Shown here: positions 22,567 to 34,500 of the stretch, in pieces | How the letters are laid out: every line of letters starts with the position of its first letter | Position numbering within the stretch: the first letter of the stretch is position 1 | DNA from: Vandiemenella viatica | Taxonomy: Eukaryota > Arthropoda > Insecta > Orthoptera > Morabidae | Direction: 5' to 3' | DNA: 64,000 nt | Assembly (NCBI GenBank): GCA_031002005.1 | Contig: JARYHS010013631.1 | Span: forward strand, 63,051,832-63,115,831 | Made by a program: the position numbers and the translations under genes | Notes under the pieces: generated by a model | What the model was told of the DNA's origin: nothing | The model's input: the letters and a program-made list of their open reading frames with translations, nothing else | The model's database searches: none

Positions 22567-25215
22567 TTAAGGCCGATACGCATTGTGCGAGGCAGTGTGG
22601 CATACGGCATGCGACGCACGCCTCGCACTGTCGGAACCTACTAGTCGCACCGAGGCATGTGCAAGGCGCGGGCGCAGCCGTACTTCGTAGTGTAGATGAA
22701 ATGGTCATCTTCCAAGGCGCCTCGGTCCGAGCGGCGCGTTGCGTTGCCTCGCTCTGCACTTCGCACGCATTGTGGACAGTCAACCTTTTTCTTAATCTCT
22801 ATCTTTTTTTTTTTGTAAATGTATAATTGTAAATATTATGTTTTCATTCATAAGTGTATACAAAAAAATTAAACAACAAGTTATTATGTTATTACATGAA
22901 TGTATAATTTACAGTAGGCCTATTACTCTTTAGTTCTTAAATCTAATATTTAATTAAATTGCGAAGGAGCGCATGCTCCGGTGGCAATTTTCCTATACAC
23001 CTATCTTCTCCCTTTCCTGCACCCACCTACATTTGCCCTCTGCAAATTTTAGCTTTAAATTCTTTCAACGTTTTTGGTAAATTATTCATCATTTCTCTTG
23101 GTAACTTATTCCAATCCCCGACACCCTTACCCAAAAAAGAGAATCTTCCCACACCCTTGTGCCTGAAATCGAGTGCCAGCTTGTGGTCATGGTCATCTTT
23201 TCCCTTCCATGCACTACTTTTAATTCTAACACCGATATCTTTCCACACCTCATCACCAATACACGACTTGTACACTCCGATGACCCTCTTCACCGTCCTA
23301 CTGTCTTCCAATGAAACCCATTCCAGCTCTTTTATCATATCTGTTACTAATTGCATTCTGCGGTTATTTTCAGAAACAAATCTAGCAGCCCTTTTTTACA
23401 CCCTCTCCAACTCTTGTATTTGATACGCAAAATGTGGGTCCCCATAGTTCCCTACCATATTCAAACAATTTTGTGGCCAAAGTTTTGTAACCCAGTTCCT
23501 TTATTTCTCTCGTACATCCCCTCATCACTCTCTCCAACAAGTGTAGAATTTTGAAACCTTTTTCTACTACCTGACCAATGCGTACTGCCCAGTTAAGTTT
23601 GTTATCAAATGTAATGCCAAGATATTTACATTTCAAGTCTTCAGCAAGCAATTCTTTCCCCACCTTATACTCATAATTAACCTTTTATTTTTTATTTGTG
23701 TATCTAATAAGCTGACTCTTCTTTGCATTTAACTTCATCCCATGTTTACCAACCCAACTAGATGTCCTGTCCAAATCACCCTGCAGCTGTTTACAGTCCT
23801 CTACCGTTTTGATCCTTTTATATAGCATTATATCATCTGCAAACAATCTAATTTCAGATAGTAAACAATCAACACAATTATATATTAGAATAATGAATAA
23901 CTATGTTCTCAATACGCTACCCTGTGGCACTCCCATTTTTATTTCCTCTTCTTTTGATACTGCATTTTCTACCCTAACTTTCTGTTTTCTAACTTTTAAA
24001 AATTCTGCTACCCAGTAAATCACTTTCTCATCCACTCCAATGGTTTTTACCTTATTTACTACCATTTTATGGGTCACTCTGTCAAGAGCCTTTGAAAGAT
24101 CTAGTGCTACACTATCAATTTGGCCACCCTTGTCCATTTCATCTGAAATATCTTGCATATATCCCACCAACTGAGATTCGCTTGAATATCCTTGCCTAAA
24201 GCCATGTTGCCTACTTGGAAACCACTTACGCTCCTCACATATATTTCTGATGTGGATTAATATCAATCCCTCCATTAATTTACCTACCACTGATGTAAAA
24301 CTGATCGGTCTGTAATTTTCGACTCTATTTCTTACTCCTCCTTTCTGTAAAAGCAATACTGTCGCACTTTTCCAGTCCTGTGGTAAGCAGCAAGCATCCA
24401 GGCTCAATTTAAATAATATTTCAAGAAAAGGTACAATGTCACATCCGTCTATCTTTAAGATATCTGTAGTGATATTATCTACACCAGCCCCTTTATGTTT
24501 TTTCAGCTTTAAATAAACAATCAATAACGTTTTATATTTTTTATCTTATTAAATGGTTGTATAATTTTCAATAATATTATTTATTTTGTAATATGGTGTT
24601 ATAAATGACATAAATAAGAATTTGTTTTTAAAGCTATCAAGAAACCGTAAACAATATCTTATTTTTACCTTACTTGTTAGTATAGGAATAGGAATGTAAT
24701 GAACAAAAATATGCTTTTATACTTTCCTATATTACAATTTAAAACTTCCATTAGCGCATCACACTCTTCTGAAACAATTGCTGACATTGTGTGGACATGC
24801 GGAACAAATACTACAAACTTGTGTATGAATCACCACTTGCTAAATACATTAACGTAACGACACATATGTGTCTTTCTTTTCGACTATAGGCTCAATTAAA
24901 CGCAAAAGATGTTAGAAGTCAACAGTAGCCATATCCGCGAAATCTGTAAGTTATATCCTTCAAAAGTCTGTTTACTTATTCACAACGCTGATGGTAAAGA
25001 TTTTTCATCCACCATGGCGGGCGACGTTTTGCTTTCCGTTTCTGTATGCACACATTAACCACAACAAACGCAGCGGCGGCAATCTGCACTTTTCGTAGTG
25101 GTGGAGTTATGCTGTGTGCTACGGTTTACGATGATCGCCCCGAGCATGCTCCAATCTGCTAATTTACAACACATGCGCGCAACCGAGGCGTGCGTCGTCG
25201 CTAAGAATTATATGT
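22567..25215. mobile_element. Harbinger-like element split by a LINE
   Basis: TTA at 22567-22569 is followed by AGGCCGATACGCATTGTGCG, a Harbinger-style terminus. The subterminal GCGACGCACGCCTCG near 22611 recurs inverted as CGAGGCGTGCGTCG at about 25182-25196. The outermost about 35 bp on the right are missing or overwritten, next to the start of the plus-strand LINE. The GC-rich end blocks (22570-22780 and 25050-25200) contrast with the AT-rich centre. A minus-strand LINE fragment occupies 22.96-24.54 kb. I did not find a transposase in the remaining interior (24.54-25.05 kb). Confidence 0.5.
22960..24535 (-). pseudogene. LINE reverse transcriptase, 5'-truncated
   Basis: Minus frames carry an RT in the right order: LKLKKHKGAGVDNITTDILK (fingers), NYRPISFTSVVGKLMEG, RQHGFRQGYSSESQL, DSVALDLSKALDRVTHK, MGVPQGSVL, the catalytic FADD at 23832-23843 (RLFADDIMLYK), KYLGITFDNKLNW, then the C-terminal IKELGYKTLATKLFEYG and VGDWNKLPREMMNNLP. 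In-frame stops occur near 23899 and 23690, and a shift near 23370. The endonuclease and ORF1 are missing. The same family is found at 52.5 kb (plus). It likely inserted into the Harbinger-like element. Confidence 0.9.
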
Positions 25216-25284
25216 ACTAAGTATTAAACATTCCAATATCTTTCTGGGTGTATCTGAGTGACTAAAGCAACTGTAAATAATTTT

Positions 25285-25596
25285 TATGTGTATATTAGGA
25301 ACCGTGGGCTACAATCCTTGTATAGCTCCTGTTGCCGCAAGATATCGGCAGAGCTAACCATCTGTAGCATCGTAGACAGAGTTGATTGTGGACCTCTGGT
25401 TCAGAGCCGTATTGAGGGGCTGAACCAGAGACTACGACGTTTCTGTGATGACATTGGCTGCAGATTTCTCGATCTGCGCCATAGGGTCGAGTCTTGTAGG
25501 GTTCCCCTTAATAGGTCAGGTGTGCACTACACACGTGAATCGACTACACGGGTGGCAGGGGCCGTGTGGAATGCACTGGGTGGTTTTTTAGGCTGA
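25285..25596 (+). pseudogene. LINE ORF1 C-terminal part, esterase-like
   Basis: The frame reads SIVDRVDCGPLVQSRIEGLN, RFCDDIGCRFLDLRHRVE, then VPLNRSGVHYTRESTTRVAG and stops at 25596. The ...RSG.HYT... block resembles the His-containing end of SGNH/GDSL-type esterase domains found in ORF1 of CR1-like LINEs. The N-terminal two thirds are missing. ORF2 begins overlapping its end in another frame. Confidence 0.6.
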
Positions 25597-26648
25597 GGGA
25601 GGAAGACCCGAAACACGAAATTCAGTTACGGGCAACCCAATCAGATGCATCACCGAAATGTAGGAGCAACATAAAAGAATCTCGACAGTTAAAAGTTTTC
25701 GTAATTAACTGCAGAAGCGTTTGCAACAAACAACCGGAACTTGAAAGCGTTATTTGTAGTACAGAAGCGGATATCGTTATCGGTACAGAAAGTTGGTTGA
25801 AACCGGAAATAAGTTCCGCTGAAACTTTTAAAGATAGCATGAACGTTTTTCGTAAAGACAGATTACATTCTCATGGAGGTGGGGTATTTATAGCTGTGAG
25901 TAAATTTCTCCCATGTAATGAAATAGACGTCGATACGATCTGTGAAATCATATGGATTAAACTTAACGTTGCTGGGTCAAAACTCATCATAGGTGCCTTC
26001 TACCGTCCACTCGATTCCGACATAGTTATCGTCGAGGAGTTGAGAAATAATGTAAATAGTATAGCTAGCCGTTTTAAGGATCATGCTATGATTCTAGGAG
26101 GCGACTTCAATCTGCCTTATATTGACTGGCGTAATTATGTTCACATCACAAGTAGCAGGGATAAGGCAGCTTCTGAAGTAATTCTCAAGTTGTTGTCAGA
26201 TAATCATCTCGAGCAGCTAGTTAATGAACCTACGCGGTGTCAAAACGGTAGCGAAAACATTGTAGACTTGCTGGTTACCAACAGGCCAGAATTATTCACC
26301 GACATTTCAACGACCACAGGAATAAGCGATCACAAAGCGATAATTGCGACTATCAAATTAATGACCAAGCGAAAAAGGAAAAAAAGGCGAATTGTATACA
26401 GATTCAATAAGGCCTCAAAGGAGTGTTTTAGAACCTACCTGAGGAATAATTACCGTAACTTCAAGTCAACAAAGGACACCGTTGAAGAGATGTGGCATCG
26501 TTTTATACATATAGTCAGGGAAGGCTTGGAAATACATATACCAAAGCGTACAATAAAGGGGGAGAATGATCCACCGTCAAAAGATTACTCAAAAAACAAA
26601 GGAAAATATACGCACGCTCAAGAAGGAAGGGGTGTCGCAGCGATTTAG
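25566..26648 (+). pseudogene. LINE ORF2 part 1: AP endonuclease
   Basis: The frame contains LKVFVINCRSVCNKQPELE, ADIVIGTESWLKPEI (catalytic Glu), GGGVFIAV, IIGAFYRP, MILGGDFNLPYIDW and ISDHKAIIA, the complete set of the LINE EEP endonuclease. It ends in a stop at 26648. The reverse transcriptase continues in a different frame from about 26650, so one frameshift separates the two. The true start is unclear: no good ATG near 25566, and the frame begins inside the ORF1 overlap. Confidence 0.9.
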
Positions 26649-26649
26649 A

Positions 26650-28401
26650 AACCTTAGCTGATTTAAGAGGACGTATTAAGAATGTAATGCGCGAGGCCTT
26701 TAACGATTTTCACTCCAACTCTCTCTCTAAGAGTCTCATAGAAAACCCAAAGAAATTTTGGTCGTATGTACGGAAAGTTAATTGTACCAACAGCAATATT
26801 CCAGCACTAATTCGTGAAGGTTCCGAGGTTAATGAAAGCCGCGATAAAGCTAACGTACCAAATACTGTATTCAAAAATTCATTTACAAATGAACATAAGG
26901 ATAGTATTCCCGTTTTCCCACGCCATGGCGAGTCGGTGATAGAATCATTACGAATAGATACTGCAGGTATCATTAAGCAATTAGAGCTCCTGAAGCGGGG
27001 GAAAGCACCGGGCCCGGATGGAATTCCAGTAAGAGTATTTTCAGAGTATGCGGCAGATATCGGGCCATTTCTGTCTGATATATTCAGTAAATCATTAGAA
27101 GAGCGAAAAGTACCTTCAGAGTGGAAAATCGCCAAAGTAACTCCGATTTTCAAAAAAGGTGATCGAAGTGATCCTGGGAACTATCGTCCCATATCTATAA
27201 CATCTGTTTGTAGTAGAGTTATGGAGCATATTATATGCTCGAACATTATGAATTTTCTAGATAATAATAATTTGCTTACAACAAATCAACACGGATTTCG
27301 GAAGAAAAGATCATGTGAAACACAGCTGGCCCTATTCACACACGACGTAATGAAAGTTATCGATGCAGGTTCACAAGTAGATGCAATTTTTCTAGATTTC
27401 CAGAAAGCCTTTGACTCTGTGCCACACAACTGCCTTTCAGCGAAGCTTCTATGGTACGGTATATCGGATCAGCTTTGTGAATGGATAAAGGATTTTCTAA
27501 CTGGTCGGTCGCAGTATGTTGTCGTTGAAGGAGAAAGTTCTTCTAATCTAGATGTTACATCGGGTGTACCTCAAGGAAGTGTAATTGGACCACTTCTTTT
27601 CTTAATTTTTATAAACGATCTCGGAGACAAATTGAAAAGCCTTTTTAGATTGTTTGCTGATGATGCGGTTATTTATAGGGAAGTAAGAACTTTGGCCGAT
27701 TGCTTAGAAATTCAGCGCGATCTGGATGTTATTTTGGCTTGGTGCACTGAGTGGCAACTTACTCTAAATTGTAAAAAGTGCAAGACAATGAGCATAACTA
27801 ACAAAAAGAATCCAATTGTTCAGAAATACGAGTTAAACAATACAGTTATTGATATGGTAGATTCTATGAAATATTTGGGAGTAACATTACAAAGGAACAT
27901 GAAATGGGACATACACATTAATTCGTTAGTAGGTAGAACAAATTCTAGGCTGCGATTCATAGTTCGAATCTTGAAAAATTGTAATGAACAAACAAGGGAG
28001 GTATCGTACAAATCTCTTGTGCGTCCACATTTAGACTATTGTTGTGCCATTGGGATCCGTTTCGTAAGGGGTTGGTCGAAAGTATAGAGAAAGTACAGAG
28101 AAGAGCCGCTCGATTCGTGACCGCTTGCTACAGTCCTTATGAAAGCGTCACAGAACTGATTAGTAGACTATGTTGGGAGTATCTGGTAGATAGACGACAC
28201 ACGTTTCGTTTAAACTTATTGATAAACATGCGTACTCCCACTTTCACTTTTGAGTGTAGTGAAATACTTCTTCCACCAACCTATTTGAGTCGGAAGAACA
28301 GGAAAGATAAAATTAGAGAAATAAGTTGCCGGACTGATTCTTATATGAATTCTTTTTTCCCTCGTACCATTAGGGATTGGAATGCACAGCAAAGAGATTA
28401 G
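26650..28401 (+). pseudogene. LINE ORF2 part 2: reverse transcriptase
   Basis: Runs 26650-28087, then after a 1-bp loss near 28052 (IWDP expected) continues in another frame from about 28039 to 28401. RT blocks in order: GKAPGPDGIPVRVF, NYRPISITSVCSRVMEHI, NQHGFRKKRSCETQL, DAIFLDFQKAFDSVPH, SGVPQGSVIGPLLF, FADD at 27653-27664, KYLGVTLQRNMKWD, SLVRPHLDYCC; then EKVQRRAARFV and SFFPRTIRDWN at the end. Only a few disabling changes, so a fairly young copy. Confidence 0.92.
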
Positions 28402-28470
28402 CTTTGGTGCTGAGCACCCTCTGCCACCCACAATTTTGTGAATTGCAGAGTATATATGTAGATGTAGATG

Positions 28471-28636
28471 TAGGTTCTCTAACACTAACAGAAGAAATAG
28501 TGGCAATTATGCACAGTGGCCGGTTTGAACAAGAATGAGATCAGCTGTTAGAGCTTTCTGTTAGGATTAATAAGGGCTCGTAAGAACCAACTGTACACAT
28601 GCCACTGTTAACTTTCATGTTTCTATTTTTTCTCCT
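28471..28636. other. short spacer
   Basis: No feature seen. Confidence 0.3.
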
Positions 28637-28840
28637 CCGAGCGAGCGTGATGGGTGAGTGGTAACGCTCTGACCTCGCATTCGGGAGGACACGGGTTCGA
28701 ATCCTCACCCGACCATCCAGATTTAAGTTTTCCATGGTTTCCTGAAATCGCTCCAGGCGAATGCCGGGATGGGTTCTGAATTTATTCCTGTTCCTTGCCC
28801 CAAATGTTTCCCGCCTCTAATGTCCTCGACGTAGAAAACT
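28637..28840 (+). mobile_element. SINE-A copy, 3'-shortened
   Basis: CCGAGCGAGCGTGATGGG head, A-box region GAGTGGTAACGCTC, B box GGTTCGAATCC near 28700, body TTTTCCATGGTTTCC and GGCGAATGCCGGGATGG, then CTAATGTCCTCGACG. The tail is lost. Confidence 0.85.
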
Positions 28841-29449
28841 GGTTTAGATATTGTTCATTCACGTTAAAATTTGATTTTCAGCTGCGAAATTCGTATTTAT
28901 GGAAGGACACTCCTAACCTTAACGTTACATGTGGGATTGGAAGCAACAAATTATATCATGACGGCATACCACAAGTAAATGAGGACCGTTTCCCATAAGC
29001 TCATAGTTCTTGGATAGGTACTGATTTAGCAGAGTCATTGTGGCCCTTCAGAAATAAATCTTTTGATGACGTTGTATGGTGGCTCAGTGGAAATTTATGC
29101 CACTACAGAATCAGAGTTCCATTGTTAAAAACCGGTTCTTGGTGGCAAACATTTTGCGAGCACTAAAATATTGTTACACCTTTGAGAAGGCTTGCTTTTA
29201 TACATATGTTTGACATATACTGCGAAAGTCCATGGTTCCCGTACCCAATATAACATACTGATCAAGTAGTGAATTGTTCAACTATCAACAGTGGAAATAG
29301 GAAAAGTCACATCGACTCTTAATGACTGATTTGAGCGTTTTAACTTTACTAGTCTGAATTTAAACCCGTCTCGTAGTGGCATCGATTTGTCACGAGCATT
29401 GCGCTCAGTTGTATAGTAGCTACACCTTAAAAGACTACACAGCGATTAC
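28841..29449. other. unassigned spacer
   Basis: No feature seen. Confidence 0.4.
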
Positions 29450-29459
29450 TCAATGCTTA

Positions 29460-29495
<36 letters not shown>

Positions 29496-29621
29496 GGGAA
29501 ATGATGGGGGGGCAAGGAATGGGAAGGAATTTGGCCATGGCCTTTTGAAGGACGCATCCCGGAATTTGCCTGGAGTGATTTGGGAAACCATGGTAAACAC
29601 AAATCTGGATGCCCGGACGGG
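29460..29621 (-). mobile_element. SINE-A copy, head-truncated, with target duplication
   Basis: Begins with about 30 T (the A tail) at 29462-29491, continues through the body (GGCCATGGCCTTTTGAAGG, CTGGAGTGATTTGGG) and stops at GCCCGGACGG, before the B box. TCAATGCTTA flanks it at 29450-29459 and 29622-29631, so truncation happened at insertion (incomplete reverse transcription), not by later deletion. Confidence 0.88.
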
Positions 29622-29631
29622 TCAATGCTTA

Positions 29632-31174
29632 CGCATCCGACGCAGAATTCACCGTTTTTAGTATTAAAGTCTAAGTTCTTAACCTTTTCAGATTTCTTCT
29701 TGACGTGGGCTTACCTACACCTTAACTGACTGGCGTCAAGTAATTAGAAAATATATGCCACACTTTATTCGTTTCGGTGGTCACTTTCAACGTTTCTCTG
29801 AATCTTTTGAAGAGGTTAGAAAGGACCTCAAACTAATAAACGATAACAATTGAACGGATGAGAGGAAGAAATGAAATAAGGTAGCCATTTGTGTAACCCG
29901 AAGATAATTATATCCGTTGAGCATCAAAAGGGGAAACTTCATACCTAAAATTATGCTTGAATATTTTGTTGTATGGAAGAAAAAAAACATATCTGGACGA
30001 TATCCTTTTAGTTCCTCATTTTTCCTCTAGCGCCGTTTGTATGAACCCGAAAAAACTTAATGACATCTTGTGTGGTGACTCTAGAGCACCCTGCAATTTA
30101 TAAAAATATCTTTCAAATACCAACTCTAAACACAGCAAACAGTGATGATAGGACTGGAGTGAAGATTTTAGGCTAAGTGAAAGGTAACTTTTATCAAAAA
30201 TCTTTAAGATCACGACAAACTCAGTATACTGATGAATAACTATAGTATAGTAAGACAAGACATACATTTTACTCCTTCTTCGTTTTAAAATACTAATGAG
30301 TGTAAAAAGGTTAATCCTCCAATTGAAAGAAATTTTGCAACCACCAAACGTTATATGAAAGTACATTGGACGTATGTGCATAAATAAAGACAACAATGTA
30401 AAACTACAACTACATTTTCCAGCTTTTTTAACCAAGAAGAATCTAAAAAAAGGATATCATTTCATTAAAGGAGCTTTATATCTAGGAAACTGGCAAACAT
30501 TATAACTTTAAATTACACAAAGAGATACTTCAGCCTGTGTTCTGCAAAATTGTAACAATACGTTGTTTTTTTTCGTAACACTAATAGCATGCCCAAGAAA
30601 TTTTTTTTAGTTTCTCGAGTTATCCTTTTTCAATCATCAATTCAGTAAGTTTTAAAGATAAATAAATTCCACTTACAGTTTTCAAATCCATAGTTTCTTT
30701 CAGATTTTGTAGATACACCGACCAGTATAATATTTAAGCTTTAATCAGAAGAGCCCACACAACAGATTTCACTAGCTAATAAATTATTAGCTGTTTGCAA
30801 CAAATAAAGTTGCTAACAGTTTGTATCAGTTACTTACTTACTTTTTACACCATTACGAAAGAAGATACTTATTGGCATATTCAATGTTTCTGACTTGGGC
30901 AGGTTTACTTGATGAAATTCTACAAACCGCAAAATATTCTATGCGATTTACTATCCTGCAAAAATTTGAGTGTACATAACCAAATTTGGTAATTTCACTT
31001 TCCTAAACTTAGCATACTGGTCTCAACGAAAATAAAAAACTGGAATGACTATGGAAAGTGCTACTCTAAGAAGAATAAAAATAGTGAAATACCAACACTT
31101 AATCCAAGCAACTAAAAATAACAAACTTGGATGATTATATCATCAACCACAGGCACACACTAATCTCAACACTG
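29632..31174. other. unassigned AT-rich spacer
   Basis: Only chance-like open frames (largest 139 codons at 30016-30435, minus, no motif). Confidence 0.4.
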
Positions 31175-31510
31175 CTATAGAATAATACTTCTCTTCCGAC
31201 CTAAAGTACCATTGCGACTATACTCTATGAAAGAGCCCTGATCGGTGGCTCCAGCTGTATGTATTACCTCCGCAGAAATGATGCGGTCTGATCCAATATC
31301 ATAACGCGCTTTTGACTTGTTCTTACGCTGAGCACCGATGCCACAATCACTTACCTTGTCTGTGAATTCTGAAACTGCACCACCCTCGCAATACATGAAA
31401 CTTACCATAAAAATCCAGAATAAAGTCCTAAATATATTATGTAACACCCTAGAGCCGCCACTCTTCGGGTACAACGAGCATGTTTTCAAAAGATGAAGCT
31501 TACCTAAGAT
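31175..31510 (-). other. open frame with splice-like sites, possible exon
   Basis: A minus frame of about 104 codons follows a pyrimidine-rich stretch ending TTATCTTAG near 31503, which resembles a 3' splice site. Within it are two good 5' splice-site words, ATG-GTAAGT near 31410 and AAG-GTAAGT near 31358. The encoded peptide has a hydrophobic run (FRTLFWIFMVSFMYC). No known domain and no transcript evidence. A chance arrangement is quite possible. Confidence 0.2.
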
Positions 31511-31639
31511 AAAAAAGGATAGAAAACATTTCTTGCATTGGACAGTACGTAGGACCTACACAGGAGATATGCTTAAAGTACATTTAAATTCAGTCAGTAT
31601 CTGTCCGGTAATTTTAAGTCTTTAGATAATTATACTAAC

Positions 31640-31975
31640 TTTCTGTCAGGTTAGTCTTATGATCTGCGCCTGACAGATAGATATCCAAACGCACTTTCAA
31701 GTGTTGCTTGATGCCTGACACTGACCGCAGCACGCGCCATACAACGTGACGCGTCCTTTGTCGTGAGAGAAGGTGCTTCGGCCGCGCATTGTGTGCTATA
31801 ATGTGCCAGGCGTGCGTGAGATCCTCTCGACGACCGTGTGTTCCGTACACGAATGGTCCTCCACTGCACACGACTTATGAAGTAATCTGTATCAGAACTG
31901 AGCTCTGACGGCAGACAACCGACGGTTGTATTCAATCGCCGAACCCTGATACAGTACCGCGATATAGGTCACGAC
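31640..31975. other. GC- and CpG-rich island, unassigned
   Basis: Unlike its AT-rich surroundings, this block is rich in CG dinucleotides (GACGCGTCC, GGCCGCGC, CGACGACCG). Two overlapping minus frames (78 and 92 codons) have no known motif and probably reflect composition. It lies directly upstream of a TATA box on the plus strand. It could be an LTR, a transposon end or a host promoter region. Confidence 0.4.
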
Positions 31976-31984
31976 GGGCATCTG

Positions 31985-31992
31985 TATAAAAG
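31985..31992 (+). promoter_or_regulatory. TATA-box match
   Basis: TATAAAAG, a perfect metazoan TATA consensus, immediately follows the CpG-rich block. Initiation would be expected near 32015. No open reading frame of note follows in the next 600 bp, so the transcript, if any, would be spliced or non-coding. Confidence 0.3.
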
Positions 31993-33798
31993 ACGGAACC
32001 TTGGATCCCTTATCTACTAACTTCCTTGTCCCCGTGTTACACCAACATAACTTAAGTAAACCTTCAAGAATTTTAGTGCTTATTACTCTGAACACTATTT
32101 TAATGTTGAATTTTGAAAAATCATTGTTTCGTAAATAATTGTAGCGGGTTTTGAAGGAGTGTTAAAGAAAAATGTTTTCTTCAAATAATCTCTACAGGTA
32201 TGAAGCAAAAGTTGCCAAACGGCTGACAATGAATATAAAAACAGAAAATCTATCTAAAGACTACACCAAAACTTCTATTATTTTTCCGAATTTATAGTTT
32301 TTGAAAAACCAGAAAATGAGTAATTTCAACAAATTTAATACTTAATCGTATCATTTTTATACGTAAATCCTAATATATCATTTGTTAGAACATTACATGA
32401 CTCAGATAATAAATATAACGTGAAAAAACTCTCATGAAAGTTTTCCAAAACTTACTATAATTTCTTAAGCTGACTTCCTTTTGCATTTAATTTATATATG
32501 TCAACCGAAAGAAAATATCGCAAAATGACTAGTAAACTCTGCTCTTTTTTTTTTTTTTTTTTTTTTTTGTAAAATCAAATTTGGAATTGTATAGGTTTAT
32601 CTTTTTTCTTTAAAAAATGCGATAATATGATGACTTTAACCACATAATTTATTAATAGATGCCAAAAGCAACTTACATTTGAGGGAGGGAACAAGAATAC
32701 ACATCTTTTTATACTGTCCCAAACGTCAAACAGAAAGTACTACACAGATTCCTTTTATATTTTACATATTCATGGGGTACGACCTGATGTTGCTGCGAAA
32801 ATTTGCAATACAAATTGTTTGGGGTGCTCGAAGATGCCCTCCAGATTACGAATCAAGAGTAATCTCAGTTGATAATCGCACAGTATAAGCAGAAACAATT
32901 TCTGAAACAAAAATAAATTTAACTTGCACTCTTGGGAAAAATGTATGTATATATTCTAAATTTTGTCATTTTGTTTTAGAGATCGAGCAAATAATAGGTC
33001 AGTTTATTGAAGAAAATAATATTTGAGATGGAAGTGGGCAAGGTCACTCCGCAGGTGTTGATTTCCAAGCAAATTGCGATGTGGTGATTTTTTTAAGATA
33101 ACCAATTTTTCCAAGAATACAGTGAGCAGAAATGTAGAGACATGGCAAAACCAATAGCCAGAATTCCGGCAGACAGCAAAATGATTTTTAGAACTACTGT
33201 GGAAGCATCTATTGCAAACGGGATTGATCCTATTCCTTATACCTGAAATTGATGTCCTGTAATGCTCCCAAATAATCTCTGGACGAATAAGGGCTTGGTT
33301 GTCTGGCCACTTGGAATAATGTGTTGACCAGGTGAATCACCAGAAAATTTAAAACTATTAGTAAAACTGGTGCAGTTTAACATTTACTCCGTACCGGCGA
33401 TCAATGGTTAGGTCCAATCCCGCAGGTGGAAGCTACGTTTATGGCTGGATTACAATCATGTACTAGGATGCAGTTTCCAATTCAAATTGTGTTTCTATCC
33501 AGCATGTACAAATAGCAAGGTTTAACTCTGCTTAACGTTATAAACGATATCGGTGAACAAGAATTCAATTTATAAATCACTTATGTAGCTATTTCAAGAG
33601 TTCGTTTTCGCACAATAATTTCAGTGGCACAGACATGAGAAAATTAAACCGCTTGCCGATTTCGAGCACAAGAGAAGGTTTTTGTGTTCAAAGGGAGAGA
33701 GATGCATTCCTCGAGTATCAAACACCTTTTTGAATTTTGTGATAAAGTATATGTAATAATAATATTTTCATTAATTTAAATTCAAACTGCATTTTTAA
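31993..33798. other. unassigned AT-rich spacer
   Basis: Poly-T of about 24 at 32545-32568. No gene recognised; the 69-codon plus frame at 32679-32888 has no motif. Confidence 0.4.
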
Positions 33799-33849
33799 AC
33801 TAGCTAAAAGCACGGCTTTGTGTTGGCTCGCGAAGTTTTGTTAAGACGC

Positions 33850-34240
33850 AATCTTTAAATATTTAAAATTTCAATTTATTTAATTTGTTTTTAATTAGTT
33901 TCTTCCTGTTTTCTACATTTGAACAAACTCGATATTTAATATCACTAATTCCGTCGTAAGAAAATGTATTTAATGCTAGTCTTTCTGAAGTTTTTACTCT
34001 CTATAACCCAACATATGTTAAACCAACAAAAGTTTCTTTTCCTCCAATATCTACAGCAACTTTATTTAGTGTTAAATCTTGAGCTTTATGAATTGTGATT
34101 GCGGAAGCTGGTTGTAATGGAAAATATTTTCCTGTATCGGTGATATTCCGTATTTTACAAAATGTAGTTGTCGGTGGAATCGGAACACAACCACTATTTT
34201 CATAAGTTGAATGAAAATAATTTTCAAAACTAACCATTAT
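33850..34240 (-). pseudogene. Helitron (Pif1-like) helicase C-terminus
   Basis: The frame reads FPLQPASAITIHKAQDLTLN, then KVAVDIGGKETFVGLTYVGL, a TAG where Ser is expected (LSRVK), then RVKTSERLALNTFSYDG. This matches Pif1/RecD-like helicase motifs V-VI (AITIHK.QG.T...V.VD.......TYVALSRV). Gly in HK.QG is Asp here. The helicase normally unwinds DNA for rolling-circle transposition; here only the last quarter remains, with a stop. Confidence 0.85.
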
Positions 34241-34284
34241 TACTCATGACATTACATATATATGCTAATAAAAAGAATACAAAT

Positions 34285-34480
34285 TATTACAATTTTTTTG
34301 CAAAAATAATGATTAATGACACATCTAGAGATAACTCTGAATTATTAGAATGAGCTCATTTATGTTCAATTTCACGTCTAGACGTACAGGATTTTTTTCA
34401 AAACGTTTACCACATAATTCTAAAAATTGTCGGCTAGTGTCACTCGCCCTAATAAGATAAATGAAAAAGATTCTGAATTA
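34285..34480 (-). repeat. repeat unit shared with 37.29-37.49 kb
   Basis: Matches 37286-37490 in the same orientation: TTTTTTGCAAAAATAAT, GACACATCTAG, GTTCAATTTCACGTCT and CTCGCCCTAATAAGAT in the same order with comparable spacing. On the minus strand one frame reads RQFLELCGKRFEKNPVRLDV, so it may be coding DNA of the Helitron, but I do not recognise the domain. Confidence 0.65.
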
Positions 34481-34500
34481 CAAAGTTTGTGGACACATAC

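Larger units (their letters stand above)
25235..28470 (+). mobile_element. CR1/L2-like LINE, nearly full length, 5'-truncated in ORF1
   Basis: Order on the plus strand: end of an esterase-bearing ORF1, ORF2 endonuclease, ORF2 reverse transcriptase, short 3' UTR, and a TGTAGA/TAGATG microsatellite tail at about 28450-28472. Esterase ORF1, APE endonuclease and microsatellite tail together fit the CR1/L2 group. Two frameshifts in ORF2 make it inactive. The left limit coincides with the end of the Harbinger-like element. Confidence 0.85.
33799..34500 (-). mobile_element. Helitron 3' end with helicase remnant
   Basis: On the minus strand the end reads AAAGCCGTGCTTTTAGCTAGT, given here by its parts: a small AAAGC/GCTTT hairpin, then CTAGT at 33803-33799, followed by host T. 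A short hairpin a few bases before CTRR(T) and a following T is the Helitron 3' signature. Upstream on the same strand lies the C-terminal part of the helicase (next entry). The 5' end was not found; it may lie anywhere up to about 37.5 kb. Confidence 0.7.

Noticed and set aside
29462..29491. Long T run as a separate microsatellite
   Set aside because: It is the A tail of the minus-strand SINE, proven by the target duplication on its outer side.
30016..30435. 139-codon minus frame
   Set aside because: Low-complexity, no motif; consistent with chance in AT-rich DNA.
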